Assembly: GCF_011745365.1 (NCBI RefSeq)
Contig: NW_024468909.1
Location: 1,488,001-1,552,000, forward strand
Source of the DNA: Cryphonectria parasitica EP155
Taxonomy: Eukaryota > Ascomycota > Sordariomycetes > Diaporthales > Cryphonectriaceae
Direction: 5' to 3'
Length of the DNA: 64,000 nucleotides
A program made the position numbers and the translations under genes. Below the pieces are notes generated by a model that had not been told where the DNA came from, did no database searches, and was given only the letters and a program-made list of their open reading frames with translations. This document shows, one piece after another, positions 13,181 through 24,557 of this stretch (position 1 is its first letter; the number at the start of each line of letters is the position of its first letter).

Positions 13181-13198
13181 CTCGCGCGCGCGCGCGAG
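13181..13198. repeat. 18-nt perfect palindrome of alternating CG
   Basis: The sequence CTCGCGCGCGCGCGCGAG equals its own reverse complement. Alternating CG of this length can adopt Z-DNA or a cruciform under supercoiling, which is general knowledge of such sequences. It lies 25 bases before a poly-A run. Confidence 0.9.
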
Positions 13199-13222
13199 AC
13201 GCCAGGTACCCCAAGACCTAAC

Positions 13223-13247
13223 AAAAAAAAAAAAAAAAAAAAAAAAA
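13223..13247 (+). repeat. Poly-A run (25 nt)
   Basis: This is an uninterrupted run of about 25 A. Such a run can mark the tail of a retroposed element, but I found no flanking target-site duplication or promoter boxes, so I record it only as a homopolymer. Confidence 0.9.
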
Positions 13248-13403
13248 GGTGACAGACTTTTGTCTTCCTTTCTTGGTAATCGGGTTCTCGAGTCCCGTGA
13301 ATTTTACGAACGCTTGAGCTTGTGGCGGAAATGATACCTATCTCGCGATTAAGCAGGGAACTCTGTCTAGTTTGTGTGGCCTCATCAACGACCTTACTGT
13401 TAC

Positions 13404-13405
<2 letters not shown>

Positions 13406-13440
<35 letters not shown>
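13406..13440. repeat. (AC)n microsatellite
   Basis: About 17 uninterrupted AC units, followed by CT-rich DNA. Confidence 0.95.
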
Positions 13441-13441
<1 letters not shown>

Positions 13442-14193
13442 CTCCGTGACCCCCTCTCTTGTCTCTCTCTCTCTTACAGAGGATGACTCGCTCAGTGTGA
13501 CGTCCTCGGTCGATCTCAACCGTTAAGCCCGAGGGTCTAAAATCCTGACGTCTGCCAGTCCGGGGGGCCTGGGTAGAGTACCGATGATGGCATGGAAGAC
13601 TACTAGCCTGCTGTAATTATGGTATTCCCTTCTCTCCTCCCTGGCAGCCAAAAACTCCCATAGTCCATCCAGATGGGGACACTGGACCTGAGACAAGTTA
13701 CCGAAATCCAGGCCCTGACCCACCTATCTGGGCTCAGGGCTGAGCAGCAGTTAGGATGAATTGGGTTTCCTCGGCCCAGAGCCGCTCGACCTAGACACCC
13801 CCCATCTACACACTGTCGTCCCTCCCTACTTTCCCAGCCTGTACCACAGTACCTCCTTCTTTGACGTCTCAGCCTTCCCTCATCCCCACCCACCCACCCC
13901 AACACACCACACTTGGTCTCTTTTCTAACTTTACTATGTACCGTCCTCCCTTCCTACTATAGTATCTTCATCCGTTCGTGTCGTCCCGGCCTGGTGGAAC
14001 TACTGGGCTGTACACTTACTCTGGAAACCCCAGGGCGGTATACTTGTCTGCCCTCGTCACTCTCCCTCCCTCCCTCCTTCCAGGCTGTGACCTTGTTTGC
14101 AATGTCTGGGGCCAACCCTTTTCCCATCGAGGGGTGATTTTGAGAACCCTTGTATCCTTACTCCCAAAATAAGCCTTGACTGGGTCCGTTCTG

Positions 14194-14206
14194 GGTACTA
14201 TGGTAC
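14194..14206 (-). repeat. TACCATAGTAC motif, copy 1
   Basis: GGTACTATGGTAC on the plus strand contains the 11-mer in reverse orientation (14195-14205). It lies in the leader/promoter of the Rua1-domain gene. Confidence 0.8.
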
Positions 14207-15128
14207 ATCGGCATCTCGAGTCTCCTCCCCCCCACACACCAATGGGGGATTCCACACACATCGATGTCCCGTCCTTCAAATCCTTGCAGTATCTTCTTGA
14301 ATGGGCAAAGTCCACCACTTTCCTTGCTCCCCACCTCTTTCTTCAAAATCCAAGACTGCAGGCCAGGCTTGTATCAGGGATTCCGGCTTAGCACCTACCG
14401 ACGTTCCGAATCTGTCGCCTCGGCGGTGTTGGTCTATTCAAGGTTGATGCCGTTCAATACCACGGTACATTTCTTTTATACTGCCAGGGTTTCCTTCTTG
14501 CACTGCCCCTCCATCTGGGTCTCTATTTTTTTGCTCTCCTTCCCCCTGTTGTGCCCACCGTCCGTCCAGGAACCTTTTGATCATCGAAAGCTCACTGCCA
14601 GTCGCTCCTTTCCACCCCCCTATCCCTTCCATTGGACCTTGAACCTATATCACCGCCGTCCGCCTTCGACCGCTGCCCTATAACATAGCAAGAGCTGGCT
14701 CTCTTTTTCCCTCCGACGGATGCCAGTCGTTGCCCTTCCGCGTCGTCACCTCGAGTTGTCTCTACGACTCACCACGCTCCTTTGAACAACCCCTGCTCGA
14801 CCAACACGGGTTCTTCTCCCCACCCCCCCCCCCAACAGCAAGAACTGACCAAAAAAGAGAACATCGTCACTTTTTACTCCGAGACGAGTGTGTCGATTAT
14901 CCGTCTACGCCGTCCCACACACAGGAAGAGTCTACTTAACTCGAGAACCCCACCGACCCCCCCGACCCTTGGGATCTACACGGTCTTGATCTCAGCAGAA
15001 CCGTCCCCCATATTATTCCTAAAAAGCTTGGGCAGGCCGCTCCAGCATCCCCTCTTTTCATCGACACTGACTGGTATTCACTACTCCTCCGACCCTGTCC
15101 TTGGTTCCGCCTCGCTTTCTATATCCAA

Positions 15129-15296
15129 GTAAGTTACAAGATCGCCTGAGGGTGTACCACGATTTGCTCCCCAACACGTTGGCACTGTGGAATCCCCTTT
15201 AGCAAAAACCTGCTCCGCTCGCCCCATGGTGAGAGTACTTCCATCTGTGAACTCATGCTAACGTACCATGGTCTTTTTCTCCTTTCAAGCTTCCAG
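15129..15296 (+). other. Probable intron in the 5' UTR of the Rua1-domain regulator
   Basis: A strong donor GTAAGT at 15129 follows CCAA. A branch-like GCTAACG lies at 15258-15264, with acceptors at 15289 (TTTCAAG) and 15296 (TTCCAG). Removing this segment would delete the ATG of an 89-codon upstream ORF at 15268. The exact 3' end is uncertain, and no transcript evidence is available. Confidence 0.5.
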
Positions 15297-15400
15297 ACTC
15301 TCCTTTCATTCATTATTATTATTTTTTCTCATCCCTTCGTCTCCAATTGACATCTTAAAAGCTGGATTCTCTTATATGCAAGAGGATTTCTTTTCCCGCA

Positions 15401-17622
15401 ATGGATACAAGCCAGGCCCAACTGTAGGTCGCGCCCTACCAGAAGTCGCAGGATCCATCCTCGGTCTCAGCTTACACGACTTTCTTTTATATACAGGAGC
15501 CACCAAATTCAATCACCGCCATTCGCCTACCATCTGAACAATCATTATCGACGTGATACGCCTTCTAATACTGGACAGCCTGCTCATTTGGTCAACATGA
15601 ATGGAAACGAGGTTCCAACCAAGACTGAGGGCATGGGAGCGCCCGCGCAGGCAATGTGGACGACACCAATCTCAGCGGGCATGCGACCGCGCCCTGCAAC
15701 CATCCATGAAGGCTTCTCGTACTGCATGGAAGAGGGCTACGATGCACTGCCAGCCTGGGACTCCTCGACCCTGCCATTGCAACACCAACAGCAGCAGACA
15801 CCAAGTGATACCGTGTCGTCCAGACCCATCTCTGTTCACCAAGAGTTTTATCCTCCAACAAGCATGGAGAACGGTGCGTTCTCCCCTCTCTTGACGCTGA
15901 CGGTGGGCCTCAAAAAGGCTAACGAATTGTGTTATTTTACAGGCCAATGGATGCAGAAGCCCATCGAGGACAGCCTGGAGATGCATGGGATTGACGCCGA
16001 GATGGCCATTGGGCAGGCTTACACAACTGACGAAGCCATACCCATTCTCGATCTGCGTTACTCTGGACACCCTGTCGAAGGTGAATCCTTGAGCCTCGAG
16101 AATGGAGTGAATCCTCGACGTATGTCAGGCTCGTCGTTCACCATGTCCACCTCTGGTGGGCTCTCAGACATGACATCTTACGAGGACTTCTCAGCAGCTC
16201 TTTCCGACGCCCACTCGTTCACCTCGGACTACCCTCCGCCCTCGAACAGGAACTCTCTGATGTCCTCAACGCAGCTATCGCCAGTTGCTTCGCCGCGAAT
16301 GACACCACAGAGCCGTTCGGAGCTCGTGAGGACACACAGCAGGGGGCGTGCGTCGCCATCGCCACGGCCAGGTATGCGATCTGCACCTTATAGTGTGGAA
16401 GGCGGGAGGAACAAGCGCTGGTCCACTGGATCTTATGGGACCATGTCTTCAACGAACCGACGACCCTCGCCCTTTGTCTACCAACACACACCTGAGGCTT
16501 ACGGGCCACGCATGCCATCCAGGCATTCCTCGCCTACCATCCAGAATGGGCAGATGCCGCTGAACTTTGGCAACCTGCAGGCAACCCAGCAACAGCAACA
16601 ATTCTTCATGGGACATGCTCATCCTGCTGCCTTCCAGCGCAACAGCATGCTGCTGCCCTCGCAGCTACCGTCGCAAGGCTTCCAACAACACGACCATCAT
16701 CATCACCACTTCGAGACCCCACCACCACTGCTTTCTCATGGACTGTTCCGCATGCTCCAGAGCAATGCCGATCCCCACTCGCTACACGGCCACTACACCG
16801 ATCTGTCGGACCCGCCAGACCTGTATGCTTCACTCCACGAAGAACAGATCCCACCCCCTCCCGAGGATATGAACCCCTCGGATCCAGATATGGTGCCTCA
16901 TGAGCAGGAACTGCGGTTCGACGGTGATCTGTACACACCGAAGTGGGTGCGCGGGCACGGAAATAAGCGCGAGGGGTGGTGTGGCATTTGCAAGCCGGGG
17001 CGCTGGCTGGTGCTGAAGAACTCGGCCTTCTGGTACGACAAGAGCTTCACCCATGGCATCAGCGCCGCCACAGGCCAGCCGTTCCAGGAGCCACAGGAGA
17101 CACGACGCATGGATGGGAACCCGGATGTGTGGGAAGGGCTCTGTGGAAGCTGCAATGATTGGATCGCCCTGGTCAGCTCAAAGAAAAAGGGCACGACCTG
17201 GTTCCGACATGCTTACAAGGTAAAGTGATGTTGTTCTTCTTGGCTCGTTGTCAGACGGCAGCTAACTCAGTCTGATGTAGTGCCACACTCACCCAAAGAT
17301 CAAGGACGCACCCAAGCGCAGGAGGGAGAACAGCCATCAGCGGTTGGCGGCAGCAACCACAGCGAGGCCTAAGGTGGAGCCCGGCCAGCAACCACCGCCA
17401 CCGTCACAACAACCTCCTCAGAACCCTATGACGCCTGTCACTCCCTCGTCGGCGACCAACGCCTCCACCACGCCCACACTGGCGCACACCCAGCCCACTT
17501 CTCACCCTCGGCAGCATCTGGAGCCTCCTCAACATCACTACCAACAGTCCATGGTGCCTCACCCGGCCCATGTACAGCACGGGGACGCCGGCATGATGGA
17601 CGGTTTCTCCAACATGATCTAA
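15401..17622 (+). CDS. Transcription regulator with Rua1-type C-terminal zinc domain (possible MedA/ACON-3 relative)
   Basis: This is a nuclear regulator candidate of 672 residues. Exons are 15401-15423, 15497-15873, 15943-17219 and 17281-17622. The first exon holds only 23 coding bases (MDTSQAQL), and joining it to the second keeps one frame into MNGNEVPTKTEG. The N-terminal two thirds are Ser/Pro/Gln-rich, with a His/Gln patch (QQHDHHHHHF). The C-terminal block from about residue 456 (LRFDGDLYTPKWVRGHG) has CGIC, NSAFWYDKSFTHGIS, WEGLCGSCNDWIAL and TWFRHAYKCHTH. This layout matches the Rua1 C-terminal family named after an Ustilago maydis regulator and suggests two degenerate zinc sites. 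The Gln-rich protein and long upstream region recall the MedA/ACR1/REN1 conidiation regulators, but I cannot confirm that orthology. Intron 2 is 69 nt, in frame and stop-free, with branch GCTAACG. Confidence 0.85.
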
Positions 17623-20600
17623 AGACCATATCTTTTCCTCATACCAAGTTCCGCAGGCCGAACTTCATACACACGTCTCCATTTTCTTCCCACCAGTCAA
17701 CGCTTCGATTTTTCCTCTACTACTTCACGCACGTAACGTCACGGCAACAACGGGAGGGCCTTCACGGGTTTTCAAAAGGATACCATAGAACGAACAACAG
17801 CATGGGGCTCGTTGGACTGAGAAACTTGTCTTCCAACTTTCTTCTGACCACTTCATTTTCCTTCTCTCAAGAAAACCCAACCCTCGGGCTGGCATTTCTT
17901 CACCAAATGTTCCGACCGCAATCAAACGACTCCTTACTTTTCCTTGTCAAGGTCTTTTTTCTTCTTGTTCCTGTTTTTGTTCTTGTCTGTTTTTCTGTCT
18001 GCATGCGATATCCCACAGCCTGTCATTTACGGAGGATGATGAAATAGATCGTTACGAAGTTGATGAGGATGCATAAGGGGATTGAACGATTTGAGAACCT
18101 CCCCCATCCCACTTGTTTGAATTCTCATACCCCCCTTGTCTCTTGTTTTTGCCTCTTTTTCTCTTCCTTTTCTTCTTCTTCTTCTTCTTCTGCTTTCCCC
18201 TTTTCTCCCTTCTATCCTATCGTTCATCCCATTTTGCACGACTTTTTCTTCTTCGATCTTCATGTTCATATTTTGGCTATCTTTTTTGCTTTCCTCCTGT
18301 GGTACATTTGCCCCCCTCCCCTCTTGCTTTGTCTTGAATTCCCCTAGCTAGGTAGTCTAGTTGTAGATAGCTCTTGGAAATATGGGAGTAAGCAAGGCGC
18401 AGAAGAAAAGAAAAAACGCAATGGCGGTCTGGCTTTGAAAGCTGCATTTGTTTTTTTGTTCTTGTTTCTTGGTTTTTCCCCGTGCTCCTTTTTTTTTTGG
18501 TTTTTTTTTTTTTGGCATCGATCAAGGAAGAGGAGGATACCCCAAACTGGCAAAGATGGGAAGGTAGCACAGCAAGAACGATTCCTTCTGGTGTGCGATC
18601 GGATACAAAAATGAGACCAGAGCTTTTTGTCTGTGACAAAATTGAACAAGTAACAACGACAACAAAAAACGTTCATTGTATTCACCTCGTGATTCTTTCA
18701 TTGCTATGTAGCCTCTACTCGGTAACTTGGCTTTTTGGAAAGTGCTTGTGGTGTTACTCGCCATCACCCAGAGATGATGTCTGGTGATAGCCGTGCGATC
18801 TCTTGGGGAAATCGTAGCTGCTGTGCCGACCGTGTTTTCAAACCTTTTCAGACCTCCATTTGACCATCACCACCACCACCAAAGGGCTCACCCGACCGCA
18901 ATCAACAGCGCGCAACCCGCTTACAAGGTGGGAGGGGGCACGAGTCATACCATCCGAGGCAAGACCGAAGAAACAGGGCAGGTGAATGGATGCACACATA
19001 GCAAGGTCGAAATCGCGCGGCATGAGGAAACTTGCTCGTCATCTTTCTCTCTCTTCCATATTACCAAAGATCGCCAGACAGCCCGCCGTATAGGGAAACG
19101 AAAACGAATAATGAGCAAGCTAACTCCAACACAGCGGCGCAGGCCCGGCGTTTCAGTGTACCGAAACTCCCTGGCCACCTCCTATCCGGAGCTCTACAAG
19201 GGAAGTGGGGGGGGGGGGAGGGGAAAGGCCTGTCCCCCAGGGCTGACCCCCGCGAAGGGGCTATGGTATAATATGACAGAATAACTTCAAGAAATTTGGG
19301 AATGCGGCAGGACCAGCTCAGCCTCGCGGCGAGAGCAAGCACGCAGTGCTGGCGGTCAATATATCCTGGAATGAAGGGGGGAGGGAGGGGCAAGGCTAGC
19401 CTGGTAACGATGGGCAAGGGATAGAGGTCAAAAGTCAGATAGACGGCGACAAACTTTACAGGACAGGAGAACTCAAAAGGGGTTTACAGGTCGTTCCGAA
19501 AATTGAGTCCATCGTCGCGTACACATGTGTGTCTTTCTTTGACCTTTTGGTTTGGCGCGCTTCATCTCATCTTTTCTAACGTTGAGATTCGTCTTGAGTT
19601 TGATGCGACTTGGGTAACAACAGCAACGCTACACAACACAATCGGGGTCAGCTCTTTGTCAGCCTCGTCCAATAGACGGGCGTTCGGCCGGCCACTGCTG
19701 CTGGGGCCCTATTTCAACACCTGCGACGTGGGGCTCTTGGCTGGAGTCGAGTCTCACTCCATCCCCATGTTTGGAACTTAACAGAGAACGCCTCTAGGTT
19801 GGCCCGAAAGATAGACGATCAATGCCACGGACGCCCACCGGCTTCGTTGGTGTGCCGCCTTCGCGATACTCTCCGAAACTGGCTAGACGGGACAACAATT
19901 TTCCCCCGGAACAGCACCGAAGGGAGAGTTGAGCGCCGAGGGGTAAGGTTAGAGAGAGTGCCCCGCGTCCCAAATGGCCTCGACCAAATCCACAAACACC
20001 TGGAACCGGATCGTGAGGCTCCATGGCATGTTAATGGGTAGCTCAGCGACGCAAATCTGAGCTCAATCTAGTCTCGAAGGAGAGTGTACCAAGGGGAAAT
20101 TGCTTCTCGTCTTAGTAGCATCGGCAAACCCGGCATCAATTCGATATGGACTGTATAGGTGCCGACGAAGGCACGCGAGGAACCGGGGGCGCACTGACGA
20201 CGCCTTGGCGGGGGACTGCTGCTTGGCTGATCAGGTCATTCTTAACCACCAGAACTGGACATAAGACAACCCTTCCTAGACCAAGGCTCTCGATCTTTAC
20301 TATCGTCGACCTCGATAACAACTTCTGATCAGGGCCAGTGCCTGTTTGTCCACGCACCACGACAACGTAGTATGTAGGGCTGGCCTCCAATCGTCCCATC
20401 TCTCAACTGCAACTTCATGCGAGGGCTGCAGCTTATCTGCCGTACCATTCCCGTGTGCCAGTGTGGTGTCCTCCTGGTGCTGGAACCGAGATGGACCTGG
20501 TAGCATGCGTTTGGACACTGCTTGGCGGTCTGATCCTGGAGATGAGTCAAACTAATATGTGTGAAGATGAGCCACGAACCGTTCTAGGAAACGAGTTGCG

Positions 20601-23600
20601 CGGTTGGTGAGGGTTGATCCTCGCGGGCAGCTCGACGAAAGCATTTTGCAACATTGCAGCTCCGGACCTGACCGACACGCGCGGGGAAGGAATCGATCTC
20701 CTGATATTATGATTGCCGAGGTGAAGAATGACGAGACAGCTTTAGTGAGCAGACAGAGAAAGAGGTATATTCCCTCAGCTGAAGAGCGTATCTGTTTAGG
20801 TATGGCCTTGTGGGGGTTTTTTTGGTGGTGAGGGGGGAAGGTTTGGGTTGGCTCCCATCAAATTAGGCAGCCCGGCCAATCATGGGCAGGAGCAGGGGTG
20901 TCGACTCCCCTCCACACTGCAACTCACCTTTCCCATCAAGATTATACCATAGTACGGAAAGTACGTACGTACTTGGCACCTGCCACAGTTTCCTCAGCTG
21001 CTCTTGCCGCGCACTCGTTATCACGACATCCAGCCCTGTCTTGGGACACCGATACCTTGTTGGGAATTTGCATCAAGATACCTCAAAGCCACTTTTCTAT
21101 TCCCACCTGCCCGATCTGCCGATTCCTTCCGCTCGCATGTACGAAGTGATGTTGCTTTGATACCGCTAATGACAGTCACATACTAACATTTATTTATTGG
21201 TTTTTTTTTAACCTTCCAAACGTGCTTCATTTGCAGCCCTGACCAGTGTTTACTTCACAAGCCATGCAAGGTCTTGCTCCTGACGAGGGAAGAACATCCA
21301 AGCAGCCGTATCTATCATCTATCAATAGTCTGTTGCAGGTCGGAAATTGTCTCCCCCCACACAAGCAGTAGCAAGCAAGGTCACAGGCTGATCGAAAGGA
21401 CCGACGTGACGCCTCCAGCTAACTGCAGCAACCCACACGTCATCCCATCCCATCCCCCGGCCACTGGCGCTGATATCCAATGCAAGCACTTTAGCACAGG
21501 CTGCGAGGAGGTGGGGCCGGGGCCTCCAGGAAGGGGGGGGGGGCCGCAGCCTGGCGTGCATGCATGATATGCGCTGCATGTGGTGTGTGGTTGCGTGCCT
21601 GAGGAGCAGCTAGAAGGAGGGAGGAGGTCTCACCACTTGGGCAAGAGGCGGCCGCCCACAGGTTTGGTCCTACAGGCTGACGCAGGAACCTGCAGGAGGT
21701 TCAATCTCGTCTGGCCTGCCTCATTGGCACTTCTCTTACCGCCAGAGCAACAAACCTACAGGAGGCTTGCAAGTTGTGTGTGCTTCGGCCCTGCACCACG
21801 AGTCCCACCCCTCCGGCGTGCATCTCCTCCTCCCTGTGCAGCTATCGTCATCCGCTGCACGCTGGTACACGATACTGTGCTCAGAGACTGTGGACACCAG
21901 ACTGCCAATCATTTTTCTCATGGCGGTTCCTACTACGTAACAAGAGAAGCAGACCCCAGAGTCTGTTAGGTCGCAGTCACCAGTTGTACTCAAGTCGTTG
22001 ATCCTCTCACGTCACCACTACTGAGCGCACATTATAATGGACCATCATGATGATCGACTTGCTTTTGGGCCGACGTGAACTGAGAGGCTTTGCGCCAGAG
22101 AGTAATACCATAACCTCGGCAGCTGCAATATAAGGCGACCAGATCGGCATGGTACACCCAGAGCCTTCAGAGGAGGGCCGTCGCACCCTAATGTGGCCTC
22201 GATATATATCAATTAATCATGTTGCTACAGTGTCCAACCTTGACAAAGAGCACGACGTCACGGTTCAGCCCTCCCGTATCCTTCCAGACTTTCAGCTCTC
22301 AGATACACTCTCAATGAAATTGGGTCCCTTCTGGGCCTAGGGCATCCTCAAAATTGAACAGCGACCGAGTTCATCCAGCCTCTTTGTGTGGTTCTATGCA
22401 CCGATGGACGATCTTTGGAGCCTGCTTTTTTGTGCAGGGAGGCAGTCTAGGCTCTACTGCTCATCCTGCAGGCTGTAGGCTGTGGTAGCGGAGTGCACTT
22501 AGGGTTGACTCACATTTGTGCAGTAGCTCCGCCGGGTTGGTTGCCCTCCGCTAGGGTGCCAGAACGAAAAAGCTGGCACGCTGGGAAAGTGTGTGCCAGA
22601 GGAAGGTCCTCTTCTTCATGTCTACTGCTTGTAGCACCTGTGCTGCCTGTGCCTTGCTCCAAACAGGGGCTCTGGCCGACTAGTATTGCATACGATGCTT
22701 GTCTGATCTGCAGTATACGAGCGTCGAGCACCGCCCAAGCCTTCCCTGGACAGGGCCTGCCCCACTGGGGCCGTCCTTGGAAGGGCACGGCGAAACTACC
22801 GACCCAACCGTGTCATCGTGTCTTTTAACGCCATTCGGGGGGGGAGGGGCACAAATTTCTGGGGGAGAGGAAAGAGGGGGCCACTCTTCCATCAGAGCCT
22901 GCTAGCTCTCTCGAGGGAGGGGAGGCACGTATGAGGGGGGTCTATTTGACAGCTGTTCAGCACAACGGGCAACAATTTCTCAGTGTGAACCATGGGGCAA
23001 GTCTAGCTCTGGGCTGTGGCCTGTCTATCTGTACCTGGCAGTGTCTGGCGCTAAAGGCCGGTATGCAAGTAATGTCCGGGAGAACCAACGTGGCCCAGGC
23101 TCGACAGGTCCATCCATTCCTCTGCGTCCCTGTCGACCTTGGTTTTCCAGAGCTACAAAGTACGAAGGGACACACCAATGGACACCGGCGTGTGCCCTCG
23201 ATAAGTGGCCGGCCGTACAGAGTTTCAACATACTTCTTCTCGACCCAGCCGCCAGGCTCCTGGGACGCCCTCATGCATGGCCTTGTAGGGGAACTTTCGA
23301 TTACTTATTTCCAGTGTACCTCACGAAGGAAGCTTCCTACGACGACGTCGTGAGGCCGACCGCTTATTGCTTTTTCGACCTGCAGCTGCACACTCGCTTG
23401 TTTAGCCGCCCCCACACTGAACAGTACAGTACATCGCGTGCTGTCGTGCTAGGTACGTGCTGACTGCTGTTGTACGTTACAAGCCCCCCCCCCCCCAACA
23501 CACTCCTCCCTCACTCGCCTACAAGCTTGCCTTCTTCCGTTGGTGTGCCTGTTTTGTGGTACACTCTGTCAGACCTGGCCGGGAGCCTCGAGGCCACACA

Positions 23601-24557
23601 CACATATACACACGAGACAAAGAGATGGAGAGATCTCTTTTCTCTCTGTGTTGGTGTTCCGTTGTTCGCCTGTGCAGAGACAGTGCTTGTCTGGACCGGC
23701 GCTTCGGATCATAACTCAAATTTACGTCGTACGGAGTCTCCACCGACATGTTACCTGCACAGTCTGTCATCCTGCTCACGGACTCTGTCAAAAAATTTCA
23801 TGCTGGAACCTGAGCCCAGAAACAACTCTAGCGATCCCGCCAGCCCCTTCACCCAGCCCCAGGATTGGTCTAAACCCGCTGGAGCTGCTCTGTTGGAACG
23901 GCAATGCACAGTCTGAGTTTGGAGTCTCCCGACACACACACGACCCTCAATGACGATTTTCTTGACTGTCTTAGCCTTCCTTTTTTCTCTTTTTTCTCTT
24001 GCTGTTCGTGCTGGATTGATACCTGGGATCTCCTGGGCCGTTCTTTGAAAATTTTCTTCCGATCTCTTTTCTTTCTTTCTTCTTTCTACCTCTCCGTCTT
24101 GACTGTCCAAACTTAATGAGTTATGGTCGATTGGGAACTATTGGACTGACCTGGAGACTTGAGAGCTCTCAAGCCTTGCAGCAGCAATCCAGAGATCTCC
24201 AACACCACCATCATTTCATGACCACTCCTTGATCTTCTTTACTTGGCTACGACATCTCATAAGGACGACTTCAATAATGAGGGATGAATGATACACGGCA
24301 ATAAAGCAGCCTTTTGTCTGAAACACAACACAAGGTATCGAACTTGATTCCTCCAATACTATCCATCATATCCGGGAAACCACGTCAACCCAACCCCCCC
24401 CTTCTACGGATACCGTTTGCTCGGCCAAACGAGGGCATAAGGCCGGACAAAACCACCATTCGTCCAGCTCTCTTTTTCTCTCTCCAGTTGTTCTGCTGCA
24501 CCGGATTGTAATGCACTCCAGAAACTACGAGGGCACAGGATCACATCCAAAGCTGCT
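17623..24557. other. 6.9-kb gene-poor region
   Basis: The first kilobase is the likely 3' UTR of the upstream gene, rich in T and TTC runs (for example 18165-18190). From about 18.8 kb on I found no ORF with domains or coherent composition. It holds G/C homopolymers (19207-19218, 21533-21543, 23484-23496) and one copy of the TACCATAGTAC motif at 20945, next to a GTACGTACGTAC stretch. The last 600 bases before the PHD gene are CT-rich and probably form its leader. Confidence 0.5.
20945..20955 (+). repeat. TACCATAGTAC motif, copy 2
   Basis: An exact 11-mer, followed by GTACGTACGTAC a few bases later. Confidence 0.8.

Larger units (their letters stand above)
7086..15400. other. 8.3-kb gene-poor region and probable long leader/promoter of the Rua1-domain regulator
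   Basis: I see no supported coding gene here. The ORFs present, up to 212 codons, lack domains, consistent composition or plausible splice partners. The stretch holds several C/G homopolymers (for example 7846-7863, 8593-8604, 9728-9739 and 14823-14833), a CG palindrome, a poly-A run and an AC repeat. From about 13.85 kb to the start codon the plus strand is strongly CT-rich, as fungal leaders and promoters often are. Several ATGs with short ORFs occur in this part. The length and layout fit a heavily regulated developmental gene, which is inference. Confidence 0.5.

Noticed and set aside
12696..13334. 212-codon plus-strand ORF
   Set aside because: It runs through the CG palindrome and the poly-A tract, giving Arg/Ala and Lys runs. 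Not protein-like.
18784..19284. 166-codon ORF downstream of the Rua1-domain gene
   Set aside because: It contains a poly-G-coded Gly run, has no domain and no good start context. Probably chance.
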